Positions 1 through 7,222 of a stretch of 9,019 bases of DNA are shown here, piece by piece. Both the position numbers and the translations under genes were made by a program. Source of the stretch: Bacteroidia bacterium (GTDB lineage Bacteria > Bacteroidota > Bacteroidia > Cytophagales > Cyclobacteriaceae); NCBI GenBank assembly GCA_016650355.1, contig JAENVX010000345.1, positions 1-9,019 of the forward strand, given 5' to 3'. The notes under the pieces are model-generated. The model worked only from the letters and a program-made list of their open reading frames with translations. It did no database searches and was not told the DNA's origin. Numbering within the stretch: position 1 is the stretch's first letter; every line of letters starts with the position of its first letter.

Positions 1-1
1 A

Positions 2-682
2 GCCGGAAAGTTTACAAAGGCGGAGCTATCACAATGGTTGGAAGGCCTTAAGACACACGGCTTTTATCCAATATTCGTAGGGTTGCCAACACCTGATTAT
101 GTCGTTAAAACTAGTCTTAAGGAAGCATACGAGATTTGGCGTGAACATGAGAGTCACTCTGTGATAGGAGCCATTACTATTCCTGAACGCCATGCTGTTT
201 TGAAAGATGAAGAAGTAAGAATTCTTGATAAAGTAGATTCAGGCGTTTCTTACTTTATATCACAATGTATTTTTAATGTAGAGTATACCAAACGAATACT
301 CGAAGATTTGGTGGCGGCCTGTAAGAATAGGAACCAGGAATTGCCAACAATCATTTTTACACTTACGGTATGTGGTTCTGCCAAGACGCTTACGTTCATG
401 GAGTGGCTGGGCATTCACCTTCCTGAGAATATCAAAGAGCAACTGATAGCCAGCACCAACGCTGCTGCACTATCTGTTGAGATTGCCGTTGACATTGCCA
501 AGGACCTAATTCATTATTGTAAAGAAAGATCTATTCCCTTTGGATTCAATATTGAAAGTGTGGCCATCCGCAAGGAAGAAATCAATGCTTCGCTTGAATT
601 ATTGAATACCGTGAGGGAATTACTAATTGCCAATGGCTTTCGAGGGGAAATTGAAAAGCAAGGACATCAGTTGGTTGTCTGA
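2..682 (+). CDS. Methylenetetrahydrofolate reductase-like protein (MetF family), 5' end cut by window edge
   Basis: This is the C-terminal 226 codons of a flavin-dependent TIM-barrel protein of the methylenetetrahydrofolate reductase family, which reduces 5,10-methylene-THF to 5-methyl-THF in the cytoplasm. The frame is open to the left edge with no start codon that has to be the true one; the TTG at 38 is internal. Full-length members have about 300 residues, so roughly the first quarter is missing. Counting from the first visible codon, recognisable segments are TIPERH (59-64), DKVDSG (76-81) followed by FISQ..FNVE (85-94), where MetF has its KVDAG...ITQ.FFDVE block, then TLTVCGSAKT (120-129), WLGIHLPE (135-142) and FNIESVAIRK (182-191). 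The IPERH and VCGSAKT wording is what I associate with the divergent Bacteroidota MetF-like branch rather than E. coli MetF. It could be a paralogue with a different folate-linked role. The family is fairly sure; the exact substrate is less so. Confidence 0.8.
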   Translation, partial: AGKFTKAELSQWLEGLKTHGFYPIFVGLPTPDYVVKTSLKEAYEIWREHESHSVIGAITIPERHAVLKDEEVRILDKVDSGVSYFISQCIFNVEYTKRILEDLVAACKNRNQELPTIIFTLTVCGSAKTLTFMEWLGIHLPENIKEQLIASTNAAALSVEIAVDIAKDLIHYCKERSIPFGFNIESVAIRKEEINASLELLNTVRELLIANGFRGEIEKQGHQLVV

Positions 683-683
683 G

Positions 684-710
684 GTTGCTTAGCAACAATG
701 CAATTTTTAT
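684..710 (+). terminator. Weak stem-loop after the MetF-like gene
   Basis: GTTGC (684-688) and GCAAC (692-696) form a 5-bp stem with a TTA loop two bases after the stop codon. A short T-run follows at 704-708, but eight bases separate it from the stem. It lies between two convergent genes, where a terminator is expected. The stem is short and the T-run is not adjacent, so this is only a candidate. Confidence 0.25.
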
Positions 711-764
711 TGTCGAGGACATTTAACAAGTCATAACCTAAACAAATAATCTTTACCAGTATCT

Positions 765-3179
765 TTATCTGGAAGCCTTAATAATTTTATCGTATACCTG
801 GCGCGCTTTATCATACGCCATTGCTGCAGCAGCCTGTTCGGCAGGTAGGATTCTTGATTGCTTCATCTTCCAACATTGGTCAACTGCTTTTCTACACCAT
901 TCTGCACTTTGCAGTTCCTGAATCGGTTGACCTGCAACGTTAACAAAAACCGGGTTGGTGTGCGAGCTTGGGTAAATACGGATCGCTACCCATCCCGATC
1001 GCTCCATGAGGTAAGAGAAGTTCACATCTTTGACACTTCCATCCGCAACAATTTCAGCAGCGTCAACTGGTTTTCCGTTTACAATCAGTTCTACTTTTAC
1101 TTTTTGTGAGTTTGCCACACGAGCTCGCTCAACATGCCAATAAGGTTGATTTGTCAATTTTCGTTTGGCAATGGTGGCACCTCGTTCATCCTGTTGTTCC
1201 GATAAGAAGGCTGCAATTGCACCTTTGATCTTTACTGTTTGTGAGTTCTTCAGAGTCAATTCGCTATTGCTCAGTCCGGGTTCAATGCCATTAACAGAAA
1301 AATTGATAATGTGAGAGCCTCCATCGGAAACATAGCCCCGCCCTTTTTTTAATGCCTCAACGTAGTTGTCATAGGTCATCGGGCCATCCGTTTTAAAATA
1401 ACTTCGCGCCAATCCAACACGCTCGTCAAAAATGCATGGAAAATCTGTTTCCCCACTCAGCCTGGTTTTGAAACCACTGTTGAGAACGTTGTACCACATA
1501 TTCAATTCCCACGGTGCTGGTGTGTCGCCCGCGCTAAAAAAATCAACAGCATCCTGTGTTACTGTAACAATATATTCGTTCGCCCCAATACCGTCCATTT
1601 TTGGAAGTACATAATTTGGAAGATCGTTTGTTGGAGACATTGGTTCAAGTCCCCATCCCGAATGTGCATAACCAACCACTCCGCCCTGAGATTTAGCCCA
1701 GGATAAAACAGGCAACGTCCAGCTTGGCCATTCTTCAATTGTTGTTGTACCTGGGTAATCATCTTCTTTGATTCTAAGCAACACCACATGGCCTGCGTGG
1801 GAAGAGGGAAATCCTGATACCTCTACATCATTGCGCATAATATTTTTCTTCGTGCTCAGCGGATCATCCTTTCCTGTGAAAAATGTTTTTTGATGGTACC
1901 AGCTCGGCCCCCAGGCCAGCGATGCTGCTACTTTTAAATCCTCACCCAATACCTGGCGCCACATGTCGGCAGGTGGCACACCTTCTTCAGGACTTTCATA
2001 ATGACTGCAGCCTGCACCGTGGATGTGGTGATCGGCACTATACCATCCAAGTTTAGCCAAATCAATCCATCGTTTTAATTGAAACGTTACATCATATGAT
2101 GCTACACCGGAAGGAACTATAATTTCTTTGGACGTTAGAATGTATTCCGGTCCCCGCGTAAACGCTACATTGTACTTACCGGGGGGAAGCATCACATGCT
2201 CTCCATCTGCACGGTAAACCTGTGGTTGAAAAAAGAAATCAGGATATTCGTCATAGGCAGCAACTCTTCGGGATGGGAGAGGATAAACCCCTTTCAGTTC
2301 TTTGGCAAGCACCCCATATTCCTGACGCGCCTTCATCGCACGATAATCCTGCCTTGACTTATCTTTAATTGAATCTTCAAGGATACGTTCAACACCATCG
2401 GTAATTGTAAACGAAGCTATAGTCGGTGAGCCGTCATCATCTTTGATGTGGAACACAACTTTAACAGGTTGGCTAATGGCAAATAGCACGGGAATAGAAT
2501 TGCGAAATCCAATGTCCTGTGATCCTTGTCCAATATTAAAACCGATCTCCGCTTCGCGTTGGCCTGCATCTTTACTGTAAATCTGTAGAACAGCGTACTC
2601 TAACTTAAGGCCTGATAAATTTGGTTTAAGGGGAGGATTGCGGTACATACTCATTTCCAAAAATCGGTTGGCGGCCTGCCCCGGGGTCAGAATATTTTCC
2701 TCTTTTACCCTCGGCAGTGAAGAAGATATATGAAGTGCCGGGCTGGCGTTGGGGCTCTCAACTTCTAGTTTGGCGGTAACGCCAGCATCGTTGTTGACCT
2801 TAACCAAAAAACTTGTCCACCCACTTTGCATCAGTTTTGCGTTCGACATCCCTCTCACAACTTTTACCCTCGCCTCTGGATTAATGGTGATGATGGCCAG
2901 ACAATAGGGGTCAAGGATTTCCTGTATTCGCTTTACCGTTTCGTTATCAAGGGCTTTGTTTTGCAAAGATTTAAGCTGCCCAATGTCATGAGCCGATAAA
3001 GAACTCCCTAAAAACGATAGGGCATCTTGTAGCCGTATGGCCTGGGCCAGGAGAGGCTGCGGCTCCACGTCAACTGAAGTACCGGCTGCTGAAGCTCCGT
3101 GCCCCTCATGTTGGGCAACTGAAATTGTGCACTGAAATAAAATGAACAGAATGGATAAAAGAATGTTTTTTGTTTTCAT
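765..3179 (-). CDS. Exported CehA/McbA-like PHP-domain metallohydrolase
   Basis: An 804-residue secreted protein. Residues 1-22 are a Sec signal peptide (K3/K5, hydrophobic 6-16, ending SVAQ), so it should act in the periplasm or outside. The mature N-terminus is His-containing (HEGHG, 24-28). About 350 residues without a clear assignment follow; 330-368 (PPGKYNVAF...TFQLKRW) resemble a carboxypeptidase-regulatory-like beta-sandwich. The catalytic part is a PHP-type metal-dependent hydrolase domain at about 377-635. Likely metal ligands are D383/H384/H385 and H387 in SADHHIHG, H461/H464 in HAGH, H506 in GYAHSG, E535 in GANEY, and E577/D579 in SGETDFPC, followed by RVGLARSY (587-594). A beta-rich C-terminal part lies at about 640-740. 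CehA and McbA hydrolyse carbamate-type ester bonds, but most exported homologues have unknown substrates, so the reaction is open. Transcribed alone; no strong ribosome binding site or promoter is visible upstream. Confidence 0.85.
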   Translation of the reverse strand: MKTKNILLSILFILFQCTISVAQHEGHGASAAGTSVDVEPQPLLAQAIRLQDALSFLGSSLSAHDIGQLKSLQNKALDNETVKRIQEILDPYCLAIITINPEARVKVVRGMSNAKLMQSGWTSFLVKVNNDAGVTAKLEVESPNASPALHISSSLPRVKEENILTPGQAANRFLEMSMYRNPPLKPNLSGLKLEYAVLQIYSKDAGQREAEIGFNIGQGSQDIGFRNSIPVLFAISQPVKVVFHIKDDDGSPTIASFTITDGVERILEDSIKDKSRQDYRAMKARQEYGVLAKELKGVYPLPSRRVAAYDEYPDFFFQPQVYRADGEHVMLPPGKYNVAFTRGPEYILTSKEIIVPSGVASYDVTFQLKRWIDLAKLGWYSADHHIHGAGCSHYESPEEGVPPADMWRQVLGEDLKVAASLAWGPSWYHQKTFFTGKDDPLSTKKNIMRNDVEVSGFPSSHAGHVVLLRIKEDDYPGTTTIEEWPSWTLPVLSWAKSQGGVVGYAHSGWGLEPMSPTNDLPNYVLPKMDGIGANEYIVTVTQDAVDFFSAGDTPAPWELNMWYNVLNSGFKTRLSGETDFPCIFDERVGLARSYFKTDGPMTYDNYVEALKKGRGYVSDGGSHIINFSVNGIEPGLSNSELTLKNSQTVKIKGAIAAFLSEQQDERGATIAKRKLTNQPYWHVERARVANSQKVKVELIVNGKPVDAAEIVADGSVKDVNFSYLMERSGWVAIRIYPSSHTNPVFVNVAGQPIQELQSAEWCRKAVDQCWKMKQSRILPAEQAAAAMAYDKARQVYDKIIKASR

Positions 3180-3270
3180 GACGATGTATTTACAAGATGT
3201 GAGTGATCAAATTCAAGGCTGGCACCTAAAATTAGAAGGATGGTCTTTTGATGTATTAAGATAGATCATT

Positions 3271-3301
3271 TTTTACATTTCACCATATTCCCGTAAGTTT
3301 G
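3271..3301 (+). promoter_or_regulatory. Bacteroidota-type promoter for the ankyrin gene
   Basis: TAAGTTTG (3294-3301) is an exact match to the Bacteroidota -7 element TAnnTTTG. The TTTT at 3271-3274 sits exactly 19 bp upstream, where the -33 element TTTG is expected (3 of 4 match). Transcription would begin near 3308, giving a leader of about 25 nt before the ATG at 3333. No equally good match is seen on the other strand for the divergent metallohydrolase gene; the nearest is CAAATTCA (3208-3215), with one mismatch and no -33 partner. Confidence 0.45.
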
Positions 3302-3332
3302 ATATGCTCGCGATATTTATACCTACGTCTGT

Positions 3333-4076
3333 ATGGACCATTTGCAAAAAATCAAGGTAGCCTTTGAGCTTCACTCTGTAGAAGGAATTAAGGAAGGGTT
3401 TGAAAGCGGAATTAATCCTAATCAACTACTCAACGATAAACCACTTATTTATGAGTTGATCAATATGTATACGCGTGGGCCAGCATTCAAAAAGTGCATT
3501 AAAACATTTGTTGACTGCGGCTTGGAGTTTGAGGACAATGTGTTGTTATCGGTTTTATTGGACGATTCGGCTTTACTGGACGCTCAGCTTACCGCCAACA
3601 AAGATGTATTGGAAAATAGATACTCTTTTAATTGTGCGTTTACTCCTCTATTCGAAGTTTCATTATTGCATATCTGCGCGGAGTACAATCATTTATCTTC
3701 CGCCAAAGTTTTAGTAAAACATGGTGCAGACATTAATTCAAAAGCAGGACGCGACAGCAATGGCTTTGGTGGACACACACCCATTTTTCATACGGTAAAT
3801 CAAAATGCGAATAAGTGTATTGACATGATGAAATACCTTATTTCTCAACAGGCTGATTTGTCATTAACCGTAAAGGGACTTGTCTGGGGCAAAGGCTATG
3901 AATGGGAGACATTTATTCCGGCTGTCAATCCAATTAGTTATGCTATGATGGGGCTACTGCGCCAATTCCAACGGACAGAGAAGGAAATTTATGAAGTGGT
4001 GTCATTGTTGCTAAAGGCCAACTACGGAATTGAGTATCATCCAGCTAACATTCCAAACAAGTATGTTATCGATTAA
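3333..4076 (+). CDS. Ankyrin-repeat protein
   Basis: A 247-residue, probably cytoplasmic protein with no signal peptide or membrane segment. The clearest ankyrin repeat is at about 109-137 (SLLHICAEYNHLSSAKVLVKHGADIN). A second follows at about 147-178, beginning GHTPIFHTV and ending YLISQQADLSL. A degenerate third covers about 199-233, with PISYAM and then VVSLLLKANYGIEY. The N-terminal 100 residues are helical and look like decayed repeats (for example IKEGFESGINPNQLLNDKPLIYELIN), which would make an elongated solenoid for protein binding. The partner is unknown. The ATG at 3333 is the only sensible start and lies about 25 nt after a predicted transcription start. The gene is divergent from the metallohydrolase and followed 97 bp later by the oxidoreductase on the same strand; co-transcription is possible but not shown. 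Confidence 0.8.
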   Translation: MDHLQKIKVAFELHSVEGIKEGFESGINPNQLLNDKPLIYELINMYTRGPAFKKCIKTFVDCGLEFEDNVLLSVLLDDSALLDAQLTANKDVLENRYSFNCAFTPLFEVSLLHICAEYNHLSSAKVLVKHGADINSKAGRDSNGFGGHTPIFHTVNQNANKCIDMMKYLISQQADLSLTVKGLVWGKGYEWETFIPAVNPISYAMMGLLRQFQRTEKEIYEVVSLLLKANYGIEYHPANIPNKYVID

Positions 4077-4173
4077 AGAAACTTTTTATTCCGGATGAAT
4101 TTTTATTGAGTTGTAGTTGTGCCGAATATTCACTTTATTGATTGTCTATTAATTTGATGCTAACAAGAGTTTT

Positions 4174-5517
4174 ATGAAAAGAAGAAAATTTATCAAAGAC
4201 ACGAGCGCAGCACTTGCCGGGAGTATGTTATTTGCACCATCAGTTCTCTCTGCTGCAACCAACCGTGTATCAGCCAACGACAAGCTCGCTTTTGGGGTAA
4301 TCGGCTGCAATGGCATGGGATGGTCGAATACAAATTCTCTTCTTAAAATTAATGGAGTTGATTTGGTTGGCATGTGTGACGTTGACAGCAATGTTATTAA
4401 AAGACGCCTTGGAGATTATGCCAAGCTGAGAAAGAACATACCTAAAACGTACACGGATTACAGGGAATTATTGAACAATAAGGATATAGATGCTGTGGTG
4501 ATTGGCACGCCCGATCATTGGCATTGTAAAATTATGGTTGACGCGGTGAATGCAGGCAAACATGTGTATGTAGAAAAGCCTATTGCCAACAGTATAGCCG
4601 AGTGCAACATCATGGTAGCGGCACAGGAAAAGACAGGCAAAGTAGTGCAGGCAGGTCAATGGCAGCGAAGCGGACCTCATTATAAGAAAGCGATTGACAT
4701 CGTGCGCTCAGGGGTGCTGGGTAAGATTCGCTTGGTAAAGGTTTGGGCTTATCAGGGATGGATGAAGCCTGTGCCTGTAGTTGCCGATTCTTCAGCTCCG
4801 GCTGGCGTTGATTACGATTTTTGGCTGGGGCCGGCAAAGAAGCGGAGTTTTAATGCCAACAGATTTCACTTTAATTTTCGGTGGTTCTGGGACTATGCCG
4901 GGGGGCTCATGACGGACTGGGGTGTTCATGAAATTGACATCGCCTTATATGCGATGCAGGCGAATGCCCCGATTTCTGTTATGGCTTCTGGTGGCAAACT
5001 TGCTTATCCCGATGATGCATCCGAAACACCGGACACATTGCAAGCCGTCTTTCAGTACGAAAACTTTAATCTGCTTTGGGAGCATGCAACAGGCATTGAC
5101 AATGGGCCTTATAATAGGAGAGAGGGAATTGCATTTATCGGCAACAACGGTACGTTGGTTGTTGATCGTGGTGGATACGAAGTAATCGTTGAGCGTGAAG
5201 CGCAAGGATATTCAAGTTGGGGAAAAAATAAAATGGAAACCATCGAGGCTTTCGTTAAACCTAATGAGTTAAATTATACAGACCTTCACACACAAAATTT
5301 TGTAGAAGCGGTTTATAAAAACGACCAGTCGATGTTGAACACACCTATTCGTTCTGGCAGTGTAGCAGCAATAAATGCGCAGATGGGAAATATTGCGTAC
5401 CGAACGGCAAGCAAAGTATTTTGGGATGCTAAAAATGGGAATTTCGGAAATCATCCCGAAGCCAATAAACTTATTAAGCCAGAGTACCATAATGGTTGGG
5501 AGCTGCCAATAGTTTAA
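4174..5517 (+). CDS. Tat-exported Gfo/Idh/MocA-family oxidoreductase
   Basis: A 447-residue NAD(P)-dependent oxidoreductase. The N-terminus has a twin-arginine leader: R3-R4 in MKRRKFIKD, then a hydrophobic stretch (about 11-26) ending LSAA, so the folded protein should be exported with its cofactor. The Rossmann domain starts at 38 (LAFGVIGCNGMG, Gly-rich loop 41-49), has CDVD (68-71) at the end of strand 2, GTPDHWH (111-117), and the EKP motif (134-136) whose Lys is usually catalytic. The C-terminal domain carries MTDWGVHEID (246-255), with D248 and H252 at the positions of the conserved Asp/His. The family oxidises or rearranges sugars, inositols and related polyols; exported Bacteroidota members often act on glycans or glycosides, but the substrate cannot be read here. 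The ATG at 4174 is fixed by the leader. The nearest -7-like sequence is TTAATTTG (4149-4156), with one mismatch and no -33 partner. Confidence 0.9.
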   Translation: MKRRKFIKDTSAALAGSMLFAPSVLSAATNRVSANDKLAFGVIGCNGMGWSNTNSLLKINGVDLVGMCDVDSNVIKRRLGDYAKLRKNIPKTYTDYRELLNNKDIDAVVIGTPDHWHCKIMVDAVNAGKHVYVEKPIANSIAECNIMVAAQEKTGKVVQAGQWQRSGPHYKKAIDIVRSGVLGKIRLVKVWAYQGWMKPVPVVADSSAPAGVDYDFWLGPAKKRSFNANRFHFNFRWFWDYAGGLMTDWGVHEIDIALYAMQANAPISVMASGGKLAYPDDASETPDTLQAVFQYENFNLLWEHATGIDNGPYNRREGIAFIGNNGTLVVDRGGYEVIVEREAQGYSSWGKNKMETIEAFVKPNELNYTDLHTQNFVEAVYKNDQSMLNTPIRSGSVAAINAQMGNIAYRTASKVFWDAKNGNFGNHPEANKLIKPEYHNGWELPIV

Positions 5518-5557
5518 GGAAACCAACCTGAATAGACTTCTTTAAAAAAAGTTAGCG

Positions 5558-5590
5558 CTTAGCGTGCGTTTGCAACGCGTATTTAAAAAG
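5558..5590 (+). repeat. 33-bp dispersed repeat, copy A
   Basis: This segment matches 6193-6225 at 29 of 33 positions in the same orientation. It contains a perfect hairpin, GCGTT-TGC-AACGC (5567-5579), and ends TTTAAAAAG. It is preceded by a 7-bp tandem TTAGCGC/TTAGCGT (5552-5565). Copies A and B bracket the small gene at 5666-6160. The palindromic core suggests a REP-like element, but no transposase or RAYT gene is present in the window. Confidence 0.7.
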
Positions 5591-5665
5591 TTCTTTAGTC
5601 CCACTACGTTAAGAGGGCAAAAAAACAGTGATGAATACAAACAAAGCGCTTAATTTTATAGTGCT

Positions 5666-6160
5666 ATGAAAAGTCTCGCTATTTTTCTATGTGTAATCTT
5701 TTGTAACACAAGCTATATTATTAATAGCCTGACCTTTGGTGGTCACAAACTAACTCTGGAAGAAGCAGAACGCATATTAGGTGAATCATGCCTACTGGAA
5801 GAAGACACCAGTCTAACCACAAATGGTGGTCATAAATATAAAAGCACCTACCGGGCACATTCAAGTAATAAAAAATCGGATAATAAAGTTGCCCTCTACT
5901 TTAGTTTTGAAAGTTATAAGGATGAAACATCAGCAAAAGAGATCTTCAATACGTTCAAAGTCTCAAATCAAGCTCATAATGGATTTGAGATGTTAAGCCT
6001 GGGTGATGAGTCTTTTTTCCAAACAGACAGTAAGAATTTTTGTGTAATTATTGTTCGAAAGGAAAATGAAATGGTACTCCTTAAAGTAAATAAGCTAACC
6101 TCAAAAACGTCTGTAGCCGAACTGAAAAAAATAGCTGCCAACGTAATTGAGAGAGTATAA
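5666..6160 (+). CDS. Small exported protein of unknown function
   Basis: A 164-residue protein that I do not recognise. Residues 1-21 (K2, hydrophobic core LAIFLCVIF, then NTSYIINS) look like a Sec signal peptide. C9 and C13 do not sit in a good lipobox, so a soluble periplasmic or secreted protein is more likely than a lipoprotein. The mature part mixes helix and strand: LTLEEAERILGE (29-40), a Gly/His/Lys-rich patch (53-74), strand VALYFSFESY (75-84), helix 88-98, LGDESFFQ (112-119), strand CVIIVRKENEMVLLKVN (126-142) and an amphipathic C-terminal helix (148-162). LGDESFF followed by a hydrophobic strand recalls small PsbP/DUF1795-like folds, but that is a shape impression only. The ATG at 5666 gives the full leader. 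It is a single gene bracketed by copies of a 33-bp repeat and may have moved as a unit with them. Confidence 0.7.
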   Translation: MKSLAIFLCVIFCNTSYIINSLTFGGHKLTLEEAERILGESCLLEEDTSLTTNGGHKYKSTYRAHSSNKKSDNKVALYFSFESYKDETSAKEIFNTFKVSNQAHNGFEMLSLGDESFFQTDSKNFCVIIVRKENEMVLLKVNKLTSKTSVAELKKIAANVIERV

Positions 6161-6192
6161 AAGTACAACTTAGCCGAAGGAAGCTTCCCGTC

Positions 6193-6225
6193 CTTAGCGC
6201 GCGTGTGCAACGCTTGTTTAAAAAG
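6193..6225 (+). repeat. 33-bp dispersed repeat, copy B
   Basis: This is the partner of 5558-5590, in the same orientation, with four substitutions. The core GCGTGTGCAACGC (6201-6213) keeps only a 4-bp stem, GCGT/ACGC, so the hairpin is weaker than in copy A. A perfect 10-bp palindrome, GGAAGCTTCC, lies just before it at 6179-6188. It sits 32 bp after the stop codon of the small exported protein. Confidence 0.7.
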
Positions 6226-6261
6226 ACCATCACCGAATAGAAATAATCGAAGCACTGCTTT

Positions 6262-6326
6262 CCTTCTCCTGTGGAGAAGGTGGCCGAAGGCCGCCTGCCT
6301 GCGCGAAGCCGCTTCGGCAAGGCAGG
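6262..6326. repeat. Cluster of three hairpins, REP-like
   Basis: Three stem-loops stand end to end between convergent genes. The first has CCTTCTCC (6262-6269) and GGAGAAGG (6273-6280) around a TGT loop, an 8-bp perfect stem. The second is GGCC-GAA-GGCC (6282-6292). The third has arms CCTGCCT (6294-6300) and AGGCAGG (6320-6326) with an inner stem CGAAG/CTTCG (6304-6308, 6312-6316) around CCG. There is no adjoining T-run on either strand, so intrinsic termination is not obvious, although such hairpins often protect 3' ends or block read-through between convergent genes. The first two hairpins and the third look like members of different short interspersed repeat families. Confidence 0.7.
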
Positions 6327-6355
6327 GATAAGGTCACATGTTCAAAAAGATGAGA

Positions 6356-7222
6356 TCACTTCCTCACCTTCATTACCTCTTCCGGTTTTATTACATCTGC
6401 TTTATTGCCAAAAGTGTTCCTTACATAAGATAACACCTCTGCAATTTGTTGATCCGTCAGAAATGCTTGCGCAGGCATTGCGTTGTTATACGTTTCCCCG
6501 TTGATCACAGTGGGCTCACTCAGTCCATTCAAAATAATTTTTATCAAATTGGTTTTGTCTCCCGTTACCAGGTTTACTCCGGCCAACGGAGGGTTCATGC
6601 CAGGCGCGCCCTTGCCATTGTTCATGTGGCATGCCACACAATATTTGTCATAGACTCTTTTGCCTGCCATAAATTCAGGTGCTACCGGGTCAGGATTTTC
6701 AAGAACGATAGGTTGATACAAGCCTTTATAAATAGGCACTGGCATTTCGTCTTTATAATATACAATGCGCCAAATTCTGCCGTGTTGCGAATCAGAAATA
6801 TAAAGCGATCCATCAGGTCCTTCCGCCAATCCACACGGACGGAAGAAAGCATTACCCGGGTTGGTGATAGCTGCCTGCCCAGTGAAGCCATCTGCAAACA
6901 CTTCCCATTCACCCGAAGGCTTGCCATCTTTCATAGACACAAACACAACTTTATAACCTTGTTGTGGATTGCCCAGTCTGTTCCAACTTCCGTGAAAAGC
7001 AATGAAGGCACCGTGTTTGTATTTTTCGGGGAAGAGATCGCCTTTGTAAATCAACACATCGTTGGGCGCCCAGTGACCGGGGAAACCAACAAGCGGATCT
7101 TTCGCATTCGCACAGCGGTCAGCTTTTGTGCCATCACCACCGTATTCAGGGTTCATCAACTTCTTGCCCTGAATATGATCGTAATAACAATACGGCCAGC
7201 CCATGTCGTCACCTTCGTTCAA
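6356..7222 (-). CDS. C-terminal half: end of dehydrogenase propeller plus cytochrome c domain
   Basis: This half has 288 codons counted from a TTG at 7220-7222, which is not a convincing start: the frame stays open back to 7234, and the sequence before it (IFD-L) continues the upstream protein. Residues 1-155 hold the rest of the PQQ-type glucose/sorbosone dehydrogenase propeller: NEGDDMGWPYCYYD (2-15), FHGSWNR (76-82), and RPCGLAEGPDGSLYISD (128-144) followed by GRIWRI (148-153). Residues 183-288 are a class I cytochrome c domain, with heme-binding CVACH (195-199) and a probable axial Met in NNAMPAQ (M249). Together they would oxidise an alcohol or sugar in the periplasm and pass electrons to the respiratory chain. 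Without a start or export signal of its own, this fragment could not receive heme on its own. The stop lies 30 bp from the hairpin cluster at 6262-6326. Confidence 0.8.
   Translation of the reverse strand: MNEGDDMGWPYCYYDHIQGKKLMNPEYGGDGTKADRCANAKDPLVGFPGHWAPNDVLIYKGDLFPEKYKHGAFIAFHGSWNRLGNPQQGYKVVFVSMKDGKPSGEWEVFADGFTGQAAITNPGNAFFRPCGLAEGPDGSLYISDSQHGRIWRIVYYKDEMPVPIYKGLYQPIVLENPDPVAPEFMAGKRVYDKYCVACHMNNGKGAPGMNPPLAGVNLVTGDKTNLIKIILNGLSEPTVINGETYNNAMPAQAFLTDQQIAEVLSYVRNTFGNKADVIKPEEVMKVRK

Noticed and set aside
38..40. TTG as the start of the MetF-like gene
   Set aside because: The frame is open without a stop to the window edge, and the preceding codons (KFTKAELSQWL) continue a plausible helix, so the gene is simply cut by the edge.
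5606..5637. CCC...GGG followed by an A-run between the oxidoreductase and the small exported protein, checked as a terminator
   Set aside because: There are only three base pairs, and the run is A rather than T in the direction of the upstream gene.
7220..7222. TTG as an independent start for the cytochrome-containing half
   Set aside because: It falls in the middle of a conserved propeller segment (FFDLNEGDDMGW) and would give a cytochrome with no export signal; the frameshift explanation fits better.
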